Part shown: piece by piece, positions 13,310 through 26,832 of the stretch
How the letters are laid out: each line of letters begins with the position of its first letter
Position numbering within the stretch: the stretch's first letter is position 1
Source of the DNA: Tillus elongatus
Taxonomy: Eukaryota; Arthropoda; Insecta; Coleoptera; Cleridae
NCBI GenBank assembly: GCA_964006375.1
Contig: OZ023267.1
Location: 23,185,739 to 23,249,738 of the forward strand
Direction: 5' to 3'
Length of the DNA: 64,000 nucleotides
Notes under the pieces: model-generated
Seen by the model: the letters and a program-made list of their open reading frames with translations, nothing else
The model's database searches: none
Told to the model about the DNA's origin: nothing
Position numbers and translations under genes: made by a program

Positions 13310-15693
13310 CAGGGGCGTGCGGTGACATTTCAAATAAGGGAAGCAATTCTTAGAAACTTACCTATTTGTAGTGTAACTTAATTCTTTTGTCGTTTTTGGA
13401 AAATTCGTTAATAATGTCGTCATGTAACTGTGGATTTTGGGACATTTCTTGGACGAGTTTATTTTCAACTGACAAAATTGAAATTTGTGAAAGTCTTTCC
13501 TGTCCTGTTGAATTTGTAACAAAACGGTTGATACGTTTCAATATAGAAAAATTTCGTTCGAAAGGTGCACTAGTAGCAGGAATTGTTAATACTAATTCAC
13601 ATAATTTGAACACTTCAGAATATGAATTTTCCAATTTTGATTGTTTTAAGAAAGTTAAAAGTTCACTCGCGTTAGTTTTTGTGTCAATAACATCGGTTTC
13701 ATAAATGACTGTAAGTTCTGATCGTAATAAGGCTTTGTCAAAATAATGTTCATAGTGGTGGAATAATGATTTGAATGAATCTTCTGGGAAAGGTATCCCT
13801 TTAAATCCTCCAAAATTACACAATTCAAGAAATGTCAGGTCACTGAGATGATCAAATATGCAGTTAATTTGCTGCTGAATTTGATCTATAATTTCGTAGA
13901 AAAGGCGGCGCTAAGAAGTTTGAAGGTCTCCCACATTATCATTGCGCAGACGCTTTCTTCGTGGCTCCACTTCTCCTAATTCAATTGTTTTTTCCCAGAA
14001 CTTATCAAATTCATTCTTTTTTGAATTATAATGGATTTAAATAAACTATTTTTTTCAGGCAAAAACCAATGTAATTTATTTTACATTGCAATATGTTAAA
14101 TACATTATCTGAAAACGGAAATATTTCCGAAAGTATATTAAGTAAAAAATTAAAATTAAAGTCTCCTTTCAAACCATCTAAAAATCCTCTAGAACTATTT
14201 ATTGTTTCTGCGTCCCAATTTTTGCTATTTTCCATTACGTTTTCAAAAAGTTAAATTAACGATTCACGGTGTTCAAATATAGTTAACACAAGTCTGCCGT
14301 TGTAGTTCCATCGGGTTGCAGCTACTTTGGGTAAACGTTTTTTAACAATTGAGTCTAAGGCTTGTGTGCGCCTCGTAGATTTGGAAAAAAGCAGCCATTT
14401 AACACTTTACATTCTTTAATATAATTTACAGATTGGGATAAAATTAAATTTAATTTATGAGCACAACAGTGTACAAATAGAGCAATGGAGAACGTTTCCC
14501 GCACTTTAGCTTGAAGACCTTCTAAATGTCCGGCAATAACAGCAGCCCCATCATAGCTTTGGGCATTTAATTTATTATCAGCCTCCTCAATATCTTTCAT
14601 AATATTAAGCACAATTTTATATAGAGCGTTTGCGGTACGACCTTCTGTCACATTTTTAAAGCCTTATACACTCCCATCCATTTTTACGTAGCGTATTACT
14701 ACAGATAATTTGCTTAAATTAGTTACATCGGTTGTTTCATCTAGAACAATAGCAATGAAACGAATCTGTTTAATTTCAGATTTAATTATGTTCAAAATTA
14801 TAGTGGCAGCAGCCGAAATTAAGTCATTCTGAATGCGAATTTATGTCCCGCGAAAAACGTTAGGCTGTTCCAAGTGATTTTTAAATAGATTTCGTATTTA
14901 AGACTACAAGACCAACAAAACAGTTTATTCCTGTTTTCACAACCCGTTAACCATTCATATTGTTTATAAGTTTTTCCGCGTTGAAATGTCGAATAGGTAC
15001 ATGTTTTAATTCTTGTATTTAAGTTTTTTAGAGTAGGTTTCGGTCTACCTTTATTAATAATAGCAAGTTTTTCAGCAAAATGTAAAGCTGAAAATCCTTT
15101 AGTTATCAAAAAGCACACAATACAATTACATTTATTATTACCACTTGTTTGTAAAGTTTGTAAATCCCCACCCCCACCGTCTCCGCTGTTAAAAGCTGAT
15201 CTACTTGCAGCCATATTAATAATCATAAAATGCGAATGTATTTAACTTAGTCGACTACTTATATCTACGAAACAATCAGCCACATTCACGTTGTACTCGC
15301 ATCGGGTCTTTGTAGTACAACACGTTCTAAAAACACGCGTACATCGCGCCGAGCCGGGGTTTCTTTTATAAAGTTGTCTGCTGACTACGTGTATTTAACC
15401 GAAGTCATTGCATCCACTCCTAGTATCAGATCAGGTTCATGCTGTCCGCATGCGGTCGCATTTACTGTGACGACGTCATTGCTAGGAGCGTATATACAAA
15501 TACAGTATGATGCATAATAAATAATTATGTGTGTGAGCTTGTGAAATAAAAATTTTAATAATTAAATTAGTTTCAGAATTTGAAATTTAATATTTAAAAT
15601 ACAAAAGGGATTTTAAATAATGCAGTTTAGGTATGGAGTAGTTATTTTAAGGGAAGCAATGCTTCCCTTGCTTCCATGGACCGCACGCCACTA
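13310..15693 (-). mobile_element. hAT transposon, ZMYM1-like family
   Basis: Inverted ends caggggcgtgcggt (left) and tagtggcgtgcggt (right, minus strand) enclose a decayed hAT transposase. The flanks ctaattct (13300-13307) and ctaattca (15694-15701) match at 7 of 8 positions, consistent with the 8-bp hAT duplication, with two extra bases at the left junction. Subterminal copies of aagggaagcaat occur at both ends. Confidence 0.8.
13362..15226 (-). pseudogene. hAT transposase pseudogene (TTF-ZnF / DUF4371 / dimerisation domain)
   Basis: Read on the minus strand. The N-terminal piece (14819-15226) carries a TTF-type zinc-finger part with YEWLTGCENRNKLFCWSC. The middle piece (14355-14651) matches the RNase-H-like DUF4371 region (AQSYDGAAVIAGHLEGLQAK, then FVHCCAHKLNLILSQS). 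The C-terminal piece (13362-13823) has the hAT dimerisation signature TIPATSAPFERNFS. Pieces lie in different frames with stops between them, so the gene is dead. This composition is typical of 'zinc finger MYM-type protein 1-like' hAT transposases. Confidence 0.85.
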
Positions 15694-15701
15694 CTAATTC
15701 A

Positions 15702-16194
15702 TCTTATTAAATACTTTTAACGTCTACAAAAGCAGTAAATGCGTCTTTATTTTTCTCAAGTTTATTTTTACATATTGCTCCAAGTCCACTGCTTATGTAC
15801 TTCGTCCGCCAGGTTTAAATCCTTCCTGACTTTTATTCAGGCAACTCCCAATTTTATTTCCTATTTTATTTTTCACTATAATTAGCAGAATATTCGCTAC
15901 ACTGTGCACCAGTGTAAGTAAGTACCGTCATGTGCTAGTTGCATTTTCAGGCGTTAACCCTTTTTGAAATAGTAACACTTTTATTTTCATAAATTCACTG
16001 GACTTTTGTCCCGATTTATAACATTTTACAATTAGTCCGTCTTATGGTTTTCAACCAGAACCTTTTGAAAGCTATGTTAATTCGTATTCACTAGGACCTT
16101 TTCCTTGCCTAACTTCCGATATCTTTGACAGTGGTTTTCCGCAAACCTCTCACAAACGGTGATCACAAATAACTCTGTATAAATAAATAAAAGT
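15702..16194. other. no recognisable feature
   Basis: AT-rich sequence between the hAT element and the next TA-core repeat. I see nothing in it. Confidence 0.4.
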
Positions 16195-16920
<726 letters not shown>

Positions 16921-17129
16921 CGCCGAGCTTTCGGAAAAATTTATTCCTTTATCGAGGCTACAACATGGAAAGAAAAAAGTTTACAATTTACTTGGAAAAA
17001 ATATAAAAGTTTAAAATACTTACATATAACATGAGTTCTACTAAACTATTTATCTAATAACAAACATAAAAATAAAACTTTTTGATGAATTTGAGTGAAG
17101 TCTAATAAATGCCAAACTGACATATAAAG

Positions 17130-19284
17130 CTAAATATTGTTTAATTGAATTTGTTTTTTGTTTTTGTCTAGGAAATATAAAAAGGGGTAGTGATTTCTTA
17201 AATTATTTTCTTTCTTTAAGTTTATTAAATTTTCGTTAAAAGTAATTTCAAACTCTTCTAAACACATTCTTTTATTACTTAAGGTTTCACAGTGTAAAAT
17301 AGAAACATTACTAAAATTTATATTATGGCCAGTGTCAAGATTATGTTCTGACAGAGCGCAAGTTCTTTTTTGTAAACGTATGTCACTTTTGTGCTGTGTT
17401 AACCTATCTTTAAGGACTCTGCTTGTTTGGCCAATGTATCTTAAATTACAATTATTACATGGAATACAATACACCACTCCAGACACTTTGGAAATTTCAT
17501 CCTTACTTTTGAGTTTACTAAAAATTTTATTAATTGTTTTTGAATATCGAAACATAAAAATTGGTTTCATCTTTAAATATAAACTTTAACCTATTGGAAA
17601 TACTTTTAATGTATGGGATTGATATGTAAAAAAAGTTAGATGTTTCCGAACTCGAAATTATTTGGTTGTTATGTCTGTCAGATAAATTTGATACTGTTTG
17701 TAGAGGTTGTCTTGTATTGTAATGGTGATTGTTTGGCAAATTGTATAAAAGTTTATTAAGTAGTTTGGGAGGATAAGAGTTGTTAACAAAAATATTAAAA
17801 AGTTTTCTTAAATTTTTTTCGTGGAAAGAAGGATGGCATATCTTTAATATTCTATTTTTTAAACCTAATAAAATGTTAATTTTAGTTTTAAACAAATGAT
17901 CTGAATGAAAATTAATGTATCTTTGAGAATTAGTTGGTTTTATATACCAATCTAAAATTATGTTGTTATCGTTTGTTCTAATTAATTTTGTATCTAGGAA
18001 TGGTACACTGTTATCTGTTTCCTCTTCTAATGTAAATTTAATATATTGGTTGTAAGAATTAAAAACCTCCAAAATGTGTGTTGTTGAATTTAGAGGAATA
18101 CTACAAATAATGTCATCAACATATTTTTTTAAAAAAGGAATATTGAAATTTAATTTTGGTATACACGTTTCAAGCAAATCATCTATAACATATTGTGCAA
18201 TAATTGGAGAGATACAAGCACCCATTGGAGTTCCAAAAATTTGTTTATAATATGTGTTTTCAAAAACAAAATAGCTTGAGTTAAAAATAAAATCAACTAT
18301 TTCAAAAAATGTATTTTTTGGAATGGATGTTTCTAGAGAAATAGAAACCCATCTTTTCTCAATGCTATCTTTAAAAAGTTGAAGTGGTATGTTAGTAAAA
18401 AGTGAAACAATATCAAGACTAACAATTACATAATTATCTGGAATTGTAACATTCTTTATAAAATCTGAAAAGTGAAAAGAGTCTCTTATGTAATAATCAT
18501 TGTTTATATTGTAAGCTTTTGTTAAAATTTCAGTGATTAGTATAGCTAATTTACTATTAGGTGAATTTATGGAAGAAATAATTGGCCTTAAAGATAAAAC
18601 AGGTTTATGAATTTTAGGAAGACCATAGTATTTTGGACACGTCTGATTATATATTGTTAATTTTTTAGCAATTTCTTGTGTAATAAAACTATTGTTTTTT
18701 AATTTGGAAACTATTTTATTAGCTTTTTGTTGAAAGGTGGATGTTGGGTCTGTGGTTAATTTTTTGTAATAATTTTCGTCAGAAAGTAAAGAATTGGAAA
18801 GCTCAATATACTGATCCTTATTCATAATAACTGTGACATTGCCTTTGTCAGATCTTGTAACTATAAGGTTGTTATGTGATTTAAAAAAAGAAACTGATTT
18901 TTTGTAAAGTATTTCTAGGTAGGTGAACTTTGTTTCTTTTTGATAAAAATTTGTTAGAATGTTAATTACTTGTGATCTATATATATTTTGTTTACTAGTA
19001 TTACACTGTGAAATTATAAATTCAATTTCAGACAAAAATTTTGAAAGATATATGTCATTTTTGTTTGGAGAAATGCTAAATTTGTAACCTAAAGCCAAAA
19101 AATGTTTTATTTCACTAGGTAATTCGGTATCAGAGATATTTTTAATCCAGTTTTCTTGGATGTTAATTTTTCTAAAAGTTTCATTAATTAAATGATTTAA
19201 TTTATTGATATTCCTATTTTTAATTTCAATGAACTTTTTATTGTAACTAGTAATTTGTTTTTGAAAACACATATTATAAACAAA
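17130..19284 (-). pseudogene. PLE reverse transcriptase + GIY-YIG endonuclease, left copy
   Basis: The Penelope-type protein joins a telomerase-related RT to a C-terminal GIY-YIG endonuclease that nicks the target. On the minus strand the RT shows motif A (VSLDIVSLFTNIP), motif B (GTPMGACISP, about 18215-18245) and the catalytic KYVDD box (about 18112-18126). The endonuclease shows GVVYCIPC, YIGQTSR and LKDRLTQHK (about 17380-17500). The N-terminus before 'NISDTELPSEIKHFLALGYK' is shortened compared with full PLEs (usually 700-850 residues). The first 16 codons of the long ORF come from antisense of the other arm. A small indel near 17560 shifts the frame between RT and endonuclease; the right arm is intact there. 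Confidence 0.9.
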
Positions 19285-20395
19285 TTTTTGGAACTCCAAT
19301 GGGTGCTTGTATCTCTCCAATTATTGCACAATATGTTATAGATGATTTGCTTGAAACGTGTATACCAAAATTAAATTTCAATATTCCTTTTTTAAAAAAA
19401 TATGTTGATGACATTATTTGTAGTATTCCTCTAAATTCAACAACACACATTTTAGAGGTTTTTAATTCTTACAACCAATATATTAAATTTACATTAGAAG
19501 AGGAAACAGATAACAGTGTACCATTCCTAGATACAAAATTAATTAGAACAAACGATAACAACATAATTTTAGATTGGTATATAAAACCAACTAATTCTCA
19601 AAGATACATTCATTCAGATCATTTGTTTAAAACTAAAATTAACATTTTATTAGGTTTAAAAAATAGAATATTAAAGATATGCCATCCTTCTTTCCACAAA
19701 AAAATAATTTAAGAAAACTTTTTAATATTTTTGTTAACAACTCTTATCCTCCCAAACTACTTAATAAACTTTTATACAATTTGCCAAACAATCACCATTA
19801 CAATACAAGACAACCTCTACAAACAGTATCAAATTTATCTGACAGACATAACAACCAAATAATTTCGAGTTCGGAAACATCTAACTTTTTTTACATATCA
19901 ATCCCATACATTGAAAGTATTTCCAATAGGTTAAAGTTTATATTTAAAGATGAAACCAATTTTAAAATAACGTTTCGATATTCAAAAACAATTAATAAAA
20001 TTTTTAGTAAACTCAAAAGTAAGGATGAAATTTCCAAAGTGTCTGGAGTGGTGTATTGTATTCCATGTAATAATTGTAATTTAAGATACATTGGCCAAAC
20101 AAGCAGAGTCCTTAAAGATAGGTTAACACAGCACAAAAGTGACATACGTTTACAAAAAAGAACTTGCGCTCTGTCAGAACATAATCTTGATACTGGCCAT
20201 AATATAAATTTTAGTAATGTTTCTATTTTACACTGTGAAACCTTAAGTAATAAAAGAATGTGTTTAGAAGAGTTTGAAATTACTTTTAACGAAAATTTAA
20301 TAAACTTAAAGAAAGAAAATAATTTAAGAAATCACTACCCCTTTTTATATTTCCTAGACAAAAACAAAAAACAAATTCAATTAAACAATATTTAG
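19285..20395 (+). pseudogene. PLE RT C-terminus + GIY-YIG endonuclease, right copy
   Basis: 5'-truncated copy of the same PLE, starting at RT motif B (MGACISPIIAQYV). It keeps the YVDD box (about 19400-19411), the thumb and the whole GIY-YIG domain (GVVYCIPC about 20047-20070, YIGQTSR about 20085-20107, RLTQHK about 20120). The frame breaks near 19695-19712, in a run of A. The RT-to-endonuclease junction, which is broken in the left arm, is open here. Each arm thus carries lesions the other lacks, so both descend from one intact parent and decayed separately. Confidence 0.9.
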
Positions 20396-20675
20396 CTTTA
20401 TATGTCAGTTTGGCATTTATTAGACTTCACTTAAATTCATCAAAAAGTTTTATTTTTATGTTTGTTATTAGATAAATAGTTTAGTAGAACTCATGTTATA
20501 TGTAAGTATTTTAAACTTTTATATTTTTTCCAAGTAAATTGTAAACTTTTTTCTTTCCATGTTGTAGCCTCGATAAAGGAATAAATTTTTCCGAAAGCTC
20601 GGCGTATAATAAAGAGTTTTATTCTACAACTGACGGCGTTCCCACAATTTTTTGATAAATAACACTATTACCGTC

Positions 20676-21000
<325 letters not shown>

Positions 21001-21562
21001 GAGAGTCTTCTCTTCATTTTAGCTGTTCTCTGTAACCTAAATTGGTAACACACTATAGGGATTAATTGATTAAAGGTTATACGTCACTGTCTTTCCTGTA
21101 TTGTGGTATCGGTGTAATTCCACGTCAAAGTAATAAATTTTAATTGTATCGGCAGTAAATTTTATGCCGCAATATTGGATGCTCGACTGTCTCGATTACC
21201 CTCTCACAGTGATATATTCCAGATAAACCAATCTGCTTGTCCTCCAGTTTAAAAATAGCAGCTCACTGTACATATTAAGTTTTCCTGGTTTAGTAAGAAG
21301 CATATCAGACATTAAGTTATTCACGGGAAGAAAGGAGAAGTAACAGTGTGGTCTTTTTATTAGCGAATTTTCGTAAAAAATATTCCCCATTAGAGAAGTA
21401 ACGACTTTCGACTTTGCACTGCCTGCGATCACTAGGCGCCAACAGTTGAATATTTGAGTCAACGTATGCCTTCACCAGTACCGATAAGTTTTAGCCCGAA
21501 TTCTGAACTCAGAACCGTTGCCGATTTTCTAAAGCGGAATTAATTTTAACTGACTAATAATC
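21001..21562. other. no recognisable feature
   Basis: Sequence between the TA-core repeat and the left end of the mariner element. No gene or repeat was recognised. Confidence 0.4.
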
Positions 21563-21564
21563 TA

Positions 21565-23649
21565 CAGTGTGGAACAGCCAAATGGAATAAATTCGATAAC
21601 GGATAAATGAGGGCGTGTTGGGAAAAACGCTTGGACACGTCGATTTGTATTTTTAACTGCGCATCTTTTTCAAGAAAAAAAATTTATATAGGGTGCGTCA
21701 TGTGACAGTGGCCAATACCAACTTTCTTATTTTAAACACAAGCCCCTGTATATTATAAATTTTTTGGATTCTTCAGAAAATTCTAGACATAATTCATGTA
21801 CAATGTTCTATACCTATCTTCAACTGTTTCGGAAATATTAAGTATTTTCAGATTTATTACAAAAATTAACATTAAAAATAGAAAATTATTTTATTTCACA
21901 AATTCGCTACATTGCATTCAATACTTATTTCCCATTCAGCTCTTGATAATGAGAAAGTAAACAAAAACCATTCCTGCGTTTCTTTTTACTGATATGAAAT
22001 GAAACAAAAACAAAAACAGTTTTCTTTCTGTTCGTATAAAACTCGTAGCCTTAGCAACTTGTTGTCTGCCTGCATGACAGTAGTGATTAGTGTCAGTGCT
22101 ATTGTCGTTTGAATTTCGTTAACTGTACGTAATAATATCAGAAAAATGGTTCATTAAACAGAAATGCACAAAATAACCATTCTACAAATGATTGGTTATG
22201 GAGATAACACACGGACACAGATGGAAGTGTCTCGCTTATTTCACGAAAAATTTCCAAATTTGCCGCCTGTATCCCAAGGAACAATTAGCAAAATAGAAAA
22301 GCAGTTTCGCGAGCTTGGTCATGTGAGACAGATAAAAAAAGTAGCTGCCAATGCAGTAAGTGATGATACGAAATTGGATATTACGCTTGAGTTTCAAGAA
22401 AACCCACATACTTCTGGTCGACAAGCAGCCCAACTATTCAACGATAGCCACACAGCAATTTTTCGAACATTAAAGGAAAGTAAAATGCATCCCTATAAAA
22501 TGATACCAACTCAGGAGCTCATGGAGGACGATTTCGATAGGAGAACGTATTTTTGTGAACAAATGATGGCAATGTTAGATAACAATGTGATCCAATTAGA
22601 AGATGTTTTGTTTTCTGATGAGAGCACATTTACACTTCACGGTCATGTTAATCGTCAAAATTGCCGCTATTGGTCTAATGAGAATCCTCATTGGATGAGA
22701 GAGGAACATACGCAATATCCTGAAAAAGTTAATGTTTGGGCAGGAATTGTTGGAAATCATATCGTAGGTCCCTTTTTCATTGATGGCAACTTGAATGGGG
22801 ATAAATATTTAGAACTGCTCCAAAATAATGTCGTGCCAACTTTGACAATATCCAGACTTATATCCAGATCCAGCAAACCCACAAGTTCCTGCCAATAAAA
22901 TATGGTTTCAGCAAGATGGAGCACCGCCCCATTACCAAATCAATGTCCGGCAGTACCTGAACCAAATTTTTCCAAATCGGTGGATAGGGAGGCGCGGATC
23001 GATAGAATGGCCAGCACGATCTCCTGATCTGTCGCTATTAGACTACTTTTTGTGGGGATATGTCAAAAGTATTGTATACAAAACTAAGCCCCTCAACTTA
23101 GATGACTTAAAAAGACGAATCACGCTTGCGATTAGATCAGTCACGCCTGAGATGTTGAGTAATGTTAGAAGACATTTCTATACCAGATTAGCATGTTGCC
23201 AAGATGTTCGTGGCGAGCATTTTGAACATTTACTACATTGACATTAATTTTTTTTTGTTTTTTTAAATTATTAAGAAATAATCAGTATGTCTTATTAGAA
23301 TTTGTGAAATAAAATAATTTTCTATTTTTAATGTTAATTTTTGTAATAAATCTGAAAATACTTAATATTTCCGAAACAGTTGAAGATAGGTATAGAACAT
23401 TGTACATGAATTATGTCTAGAATTTTCTGAAGAATCCAAAAAATTTATAATATACAGGGGCTTGTGTTTAAAATAAGAAAGTTGGTATTGGCCACTGTCA
23501 CATGACGCACCCTATATAATTTTTTTTTCTTGAAAAAGATGCGCAGTTAAAAATACAAATCGACGTGTCCAAGCGTTTTTCCCAACACGCCCTCATTTAT
23601 CCTCATTTATCCCGTTATCGAATTTATTCCATTTGGCTGTTCCACACTG
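21565..23649 (+). mobile_element. mariner-type transposon with 341-bp terminal inverted repeats
   Basis: The element runs from cagtgtggaacagcc to the reverse complement ggctgttccacactg and is flanked by TA on both sides (21563-21564 and 23650-23651), the TA target duplication of Tc1/mariner. The inverted repeats extend over 21565-21905 and 23299-23649. The right one is 10 bp longer because tcatttatcc is duplicated near its outer end. A single transposase gene with one frameshift lies between them. Confidence 0.95.
22164..23241 (+). pseudogene. mariner-family transposase, DD41D-type spacing, one frameshift
   Basis: The N-terminal region (residues about 1-110) is helix-turn-helix type. The DDE/D domain shows FSDESTF (first Asp), NVWAGIVGNHIVGPFF, then in a new frame FQQDGAPPH (second Asp, about 22907-22933) and SLLDYFLWGYVK (third Asp, about 23033-23068). 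I count 41 residues between the last two Asp residues, against 34 in classic mariner, which points to the DD41D (rosa-like) lineage. The reading frame slips once near 22850-22870 and otherwise stays open to a TGA after HFEHLLH. The total of about 358 codons is normal for the family. The element is recent but probably inactive unless the shift is an assembly error. Confidence 0.9.
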
Positions 23650-23701
23650 TATGTACAAGTCTCTGATTTCTTTATATAGACATGCTGTACTATTAGATAC
23701 A

Positions 23702-23703
<2 letters not shown>

Positions 23704-23737
<34 letters not shown>

Positions 23738-23766
23738 ACTACTACTAATAATAATAATAATAATAA
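23704..23766 (+). repeat. (AAT)n microsatellite
   Basis: Runs of aat with a short act interruption. It forms the left boundary of an R4/Dong-like LINE; such LINEs are known to insert into TAA repeats. Confidence 0.85.
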
Positions 23767-24587
23767 ACTCCGCCATGGCCGGTCCCAAGCCTGGATGAGA
23801 AAGGAGGAGGGGGTGGAGTAACAACCACGTGAAAAAACCAGGGTCCGTCTGGCCCGGACGGTAGCACACTGTAAGGGTTCCTGGCCAGGGTTACTGGCAC
23901 TTCTTATCCCTATTACCTTTCCCCATCCACCAATATCCTAAATCTGCATCCCAACCAGAGGTTTCTCTTTTTCCTTCCCTTGTTCTAGCCTCTCACCCAA
24001 AAAAGAACAAAGGGGGTCATCCCATGAAGATGGAGAACAATGAAAGCCTCAGAAAAAGGTCGCTGCCTGGGGAGCGCCAGGGCATGCCTGGAGCTGGTGC
24101 TGTGCATGACATTATGCGGGACACCAGCGGCAGGAGGCTGAGAAGGCGAGCCCCTGTCAACCAACAATGTACAGCCCAAAATGACAACCGTGGAGTGGAA
24201 CCAACAGAAGGTGTCGAAGAACCGAACACCACTTTGCTTGCTGGCTCGCCCCCAGTTAGGAGGGCTGCTTGCAGGAGAGAACGCACTAAACGAATTGGAT
24301 GGACACGTGAAATGAACATAGAAGTACTTCGCACGTTCTACTACGTTAATCAGTGCACCGAAGACCCAGTCCCTGGATGGAGACACTCTCTCCACACTGA
24401 ATTCACGAAAAGACATCCGGAGTTAAACTTGACGGAGCAGAACATAGTTGACAGAGATTGAATATGATGAATTTCATCCCCATCCACCGAGCCGAGCCCC
24501 AACGTCGCGCGCGGGGGGTCGGTCAAAAGGTTTCCAGTAGTAATACTGAGAAAGTGTAACGCTTATATCAAATAATAATAATAATAA
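23767..24587 (+). mobile_element. internally deleted R4/Dong-like LINE (copy A)
   Basis: The 5' UTR and the N-terminal ORF part (to 24461) join directly to a 3' UTR (24461-24567) ending in aataataataataa. The same 3' UTR sequence (gatgaatttcatccccatc, caccgag, caacgtcgcgcgcg) recurs at 28364-28490. Reverse transcriptase and endonuclease are absent. Both ends lie in (AAT)n. Confidence 0.75.
24024..24461 (+). CDS. N-terminal ORF fragment of an R4/Dong-like LINE
   Basis: Open from the ATG for 145 codons. It is basic, with a conserved block near residues 85-140 (RTKRIGWTREMNIEVLRTFY, then WRHSLHTEFTKRHPELNLTE) that is familiar from the N-terminus of polyproteins of these site-specific LINEs. The function of this block is not established. 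The ORF stops just after the deletion joint, so any product would be a truncated N-terminal domain without RT. It could instead be a non-autonomous derivative that is only mobilised in trans. Confidence 0.6.
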   Translation: MKMENNESLRKRSLPGERQGMPGAGAVHDIMRDTSGRRLRRRAPVNQQCTAQNDNRGVEPTEGVEEPNTTLLAGSPPVRRAACRRERTKRIGWTREMNIEVLRTFYYVNQCTEDPVPGWRHSLHTEFTKRHPELNLTEQNIVDRD

Positions 24588-25551
24588 ATCCTTTTAGAGA
24601 ATGTTTGGACTGCAAGCACCAGCTAACAATAGGCGCTGTAGTACTAAAACAAGCCGCGAGAAGAAAATGAAATCTACATGTATGTTACATCGACTACAGT
24701 AAAGCATTTGATTCTGCACCCCATGATTAGCTAAACGAGGAACTTGAATTCTACAAGATCTGCCCAAGGATCAGAATCGTCCTTCAACATCTCATGAGTA
24801 CTTGGAGAACAAACATATGGATGACCAATAAATATTGTGGAAAAGTTCATATCGAAAGGGGCATTTTTCAGAGGGACTCCCTGTCGCCGCTATGATTCTG
24901 CTTGGCACTGAACCCCATGTCGATTGTCCTAAACAAAACTGGAACCGGGTATAAACTCAATATGAAAAACCGAAGAAGAATATCCCACTTACTATACATG
25001 GATGATTTGAAATTATACTCTGAGACACAGGATAACCTGCACTCACTGATTAATACTATTAAAATCTTTAGCAATGATATAAAAATATCGTTTGGACTCG
25101 ACAAATGTGCCATAATCAACGTCAGGAGAGGGGCAGTCGAAAGTAACCAACAGCCCTTCTACGATATTGAACAGCTACCGCTTGAAGAGACATATCGCTA
25201 CTTAAGGAATCCTCAAAACCAGCAGATAAGGCCCTTTTGGCACCTTAAAACAAAACAAACTTTATTTTGAAAATGACAGCAAGTTTAATTATAACTCAAA
25301 ACAAAGGAGAAATACACGATGTTTAATGTAGAAACTCTCGTAATATATTCTGATGTAATATTGTACCTTACCTCTATATATCAACTTAATTATGCTTATC
25401 TAACATTATGAAATAAAACTTACTTAAATTAATAATTATATTAAATATAATTAATCAGCGGTTTTCGTATTTCCGCGGTGAACAACTGCTTCCATCCTAT
25501 TGCTACACTAATGCGTGATATCAGTACATAATTATACAGGGTGCTGTAACT

Positions 25552-25572
25552 CCCCCCCCCCCCCCTTGCCGG
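25552..25572 (-). promoter_or_regulatory. polypurine tract before 3' LTR
   Basis: On the minus strand a run of 14 G sits directly before the LTR start AGTTAC, the expected plus-strand primer site of a retrovirus-like element. Confidence 0.65.
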
Positions 25573-25588
25573 ATAATATTTAGGGTAC

Positions 25589-26832
25589 CTAAATCTTGAG
25601 ATTGATGTCCTCCTGGGGAACTTCATGGGTCTTCTTAATTTCATTGATGATTTTAGAGTCGGCTGCGGAACTCGTTCTTCTGCCTTGAAATTTACATAAA
25701 CAGAAACATGCTACTGTTAACGAAAGGACACAAACACTTAAAGTAAAACCACTTATAGAAGTATGAGTTACAGGAACACTTATTGTCTGTAGTAACTCCT
25801 TCTCATGCTGTAACTGGGATTTCACTAAATTCAATTCATCTAAATTTATAGATTCTAGATGTAGAGGCACAATGTTAAGTTTTGATTTCATAGACAGTTC
25901 GCTAAATTTAAGTTAGGGTAACGGCACATAGAAAAGTTTTTTAATTTCAGATTGATGATAACTTACGGTTTGCCCTTTGATTTTTACATCACAGCCTTCT
26001 TCTATTTTTACCAGATAACTACCATCTATGGCGATGATTTCACGGCCATTGCTGCATCTGCAGTTGACTATAGTTTCTACTGGAGAGATGATTATCCATT
26101 TACTTTCGCTGATTTTCTGAATCTTCGCATATTCTATTAAAATTTGGTGATACTCACAATTGTTATACTGGGTGGATAACTTTATTAACTGTATTTCACA
26201 AGGGCTGTTTGGACTGATGTGACTCATTGTTTGAGCTTTACACATGAATTCAGTTGGTCGGACTTCTCGGCATGGTCCATTATGGAGATTGTAATTTTCA
26301 TCATTCAAGGAAAGGTATTTTGAATGGGGAATGTGTGGGTTAAACTATTACGAATGGGAAAAGCATATAAATGATAGTAATCGTAATATGCTGACTCGAC
26401 TAAAGGTACGTCTAGAATGAATGTTAACTGAGTTGTTTTGTAATAGCTTTTAATAGTAATTATTTCTTCATAAAGGGCCATATTATCTATATTTACCTTA
26501 TATGGCAAATTTACTTTATGTCTTTGAATTTTACTAAGCTCTATCAATAAGTCATCTGTTTCTAAAATAGAGGGATGCATTGTCTTCAATTTGGCAAATG
26601 TTATTGCATTAACTAAAGTCTCCAAAATATTTTTAATTCCCGCTATTTCTGTAATTAACTGAACAAAGATCATTTGAGCTATGATTACTATGTCCATGTA
26701 ATCCTGTCTTAAGTTTTCAGTTTTAAAATTTCTCGTTAGAAATTCAATACGGTCTTCTATATTTGTTGTATTGTTAATCAAAATGTTAACTGTTTGGTTA
26801 AATTTTGTAATAGCGGTTTCAGTTAGTGACAT
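25589..26832 (-). pseudogene. errantivirus-like envelope (F-type) pseudogene fragment
   Basis: Three minus-strand pieces (26305-26832, 25913-26308, 25589-25891) lie in different frames but are collinear. The first is helical and Leu/Ile-rich, as in the ectodomain of insect retroviral Env related to baculovirus F. The second is cysteine-rich with a CRCSNGREIIAIDGSYLVKI-type segment. The third has a hydrophobic membrane span near its middle followed by a short basic tail. The N-terminal part and the cleavage region are not recognisable. Two frame breaks make it non-functional. The position just upstream of the polypurine tract and 3' LTR fits env. Confidence 0.7.

Noticed and set aside
20560..20610. 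Hammerhead at the PLE palindrome terminus
   Set aside because: Stem II (GGAA/UUCC), GAAA and an AGCU stem III are present, but the core reads UCGAUAA rather than CUGAUGA. I do not call it a working ribozyme, only mention it as part of the pattern.
23704..23821. Asn-rich ORF across the AAT repeat
   Set aside because: It is a translation of the (AAT)n microsatellite.
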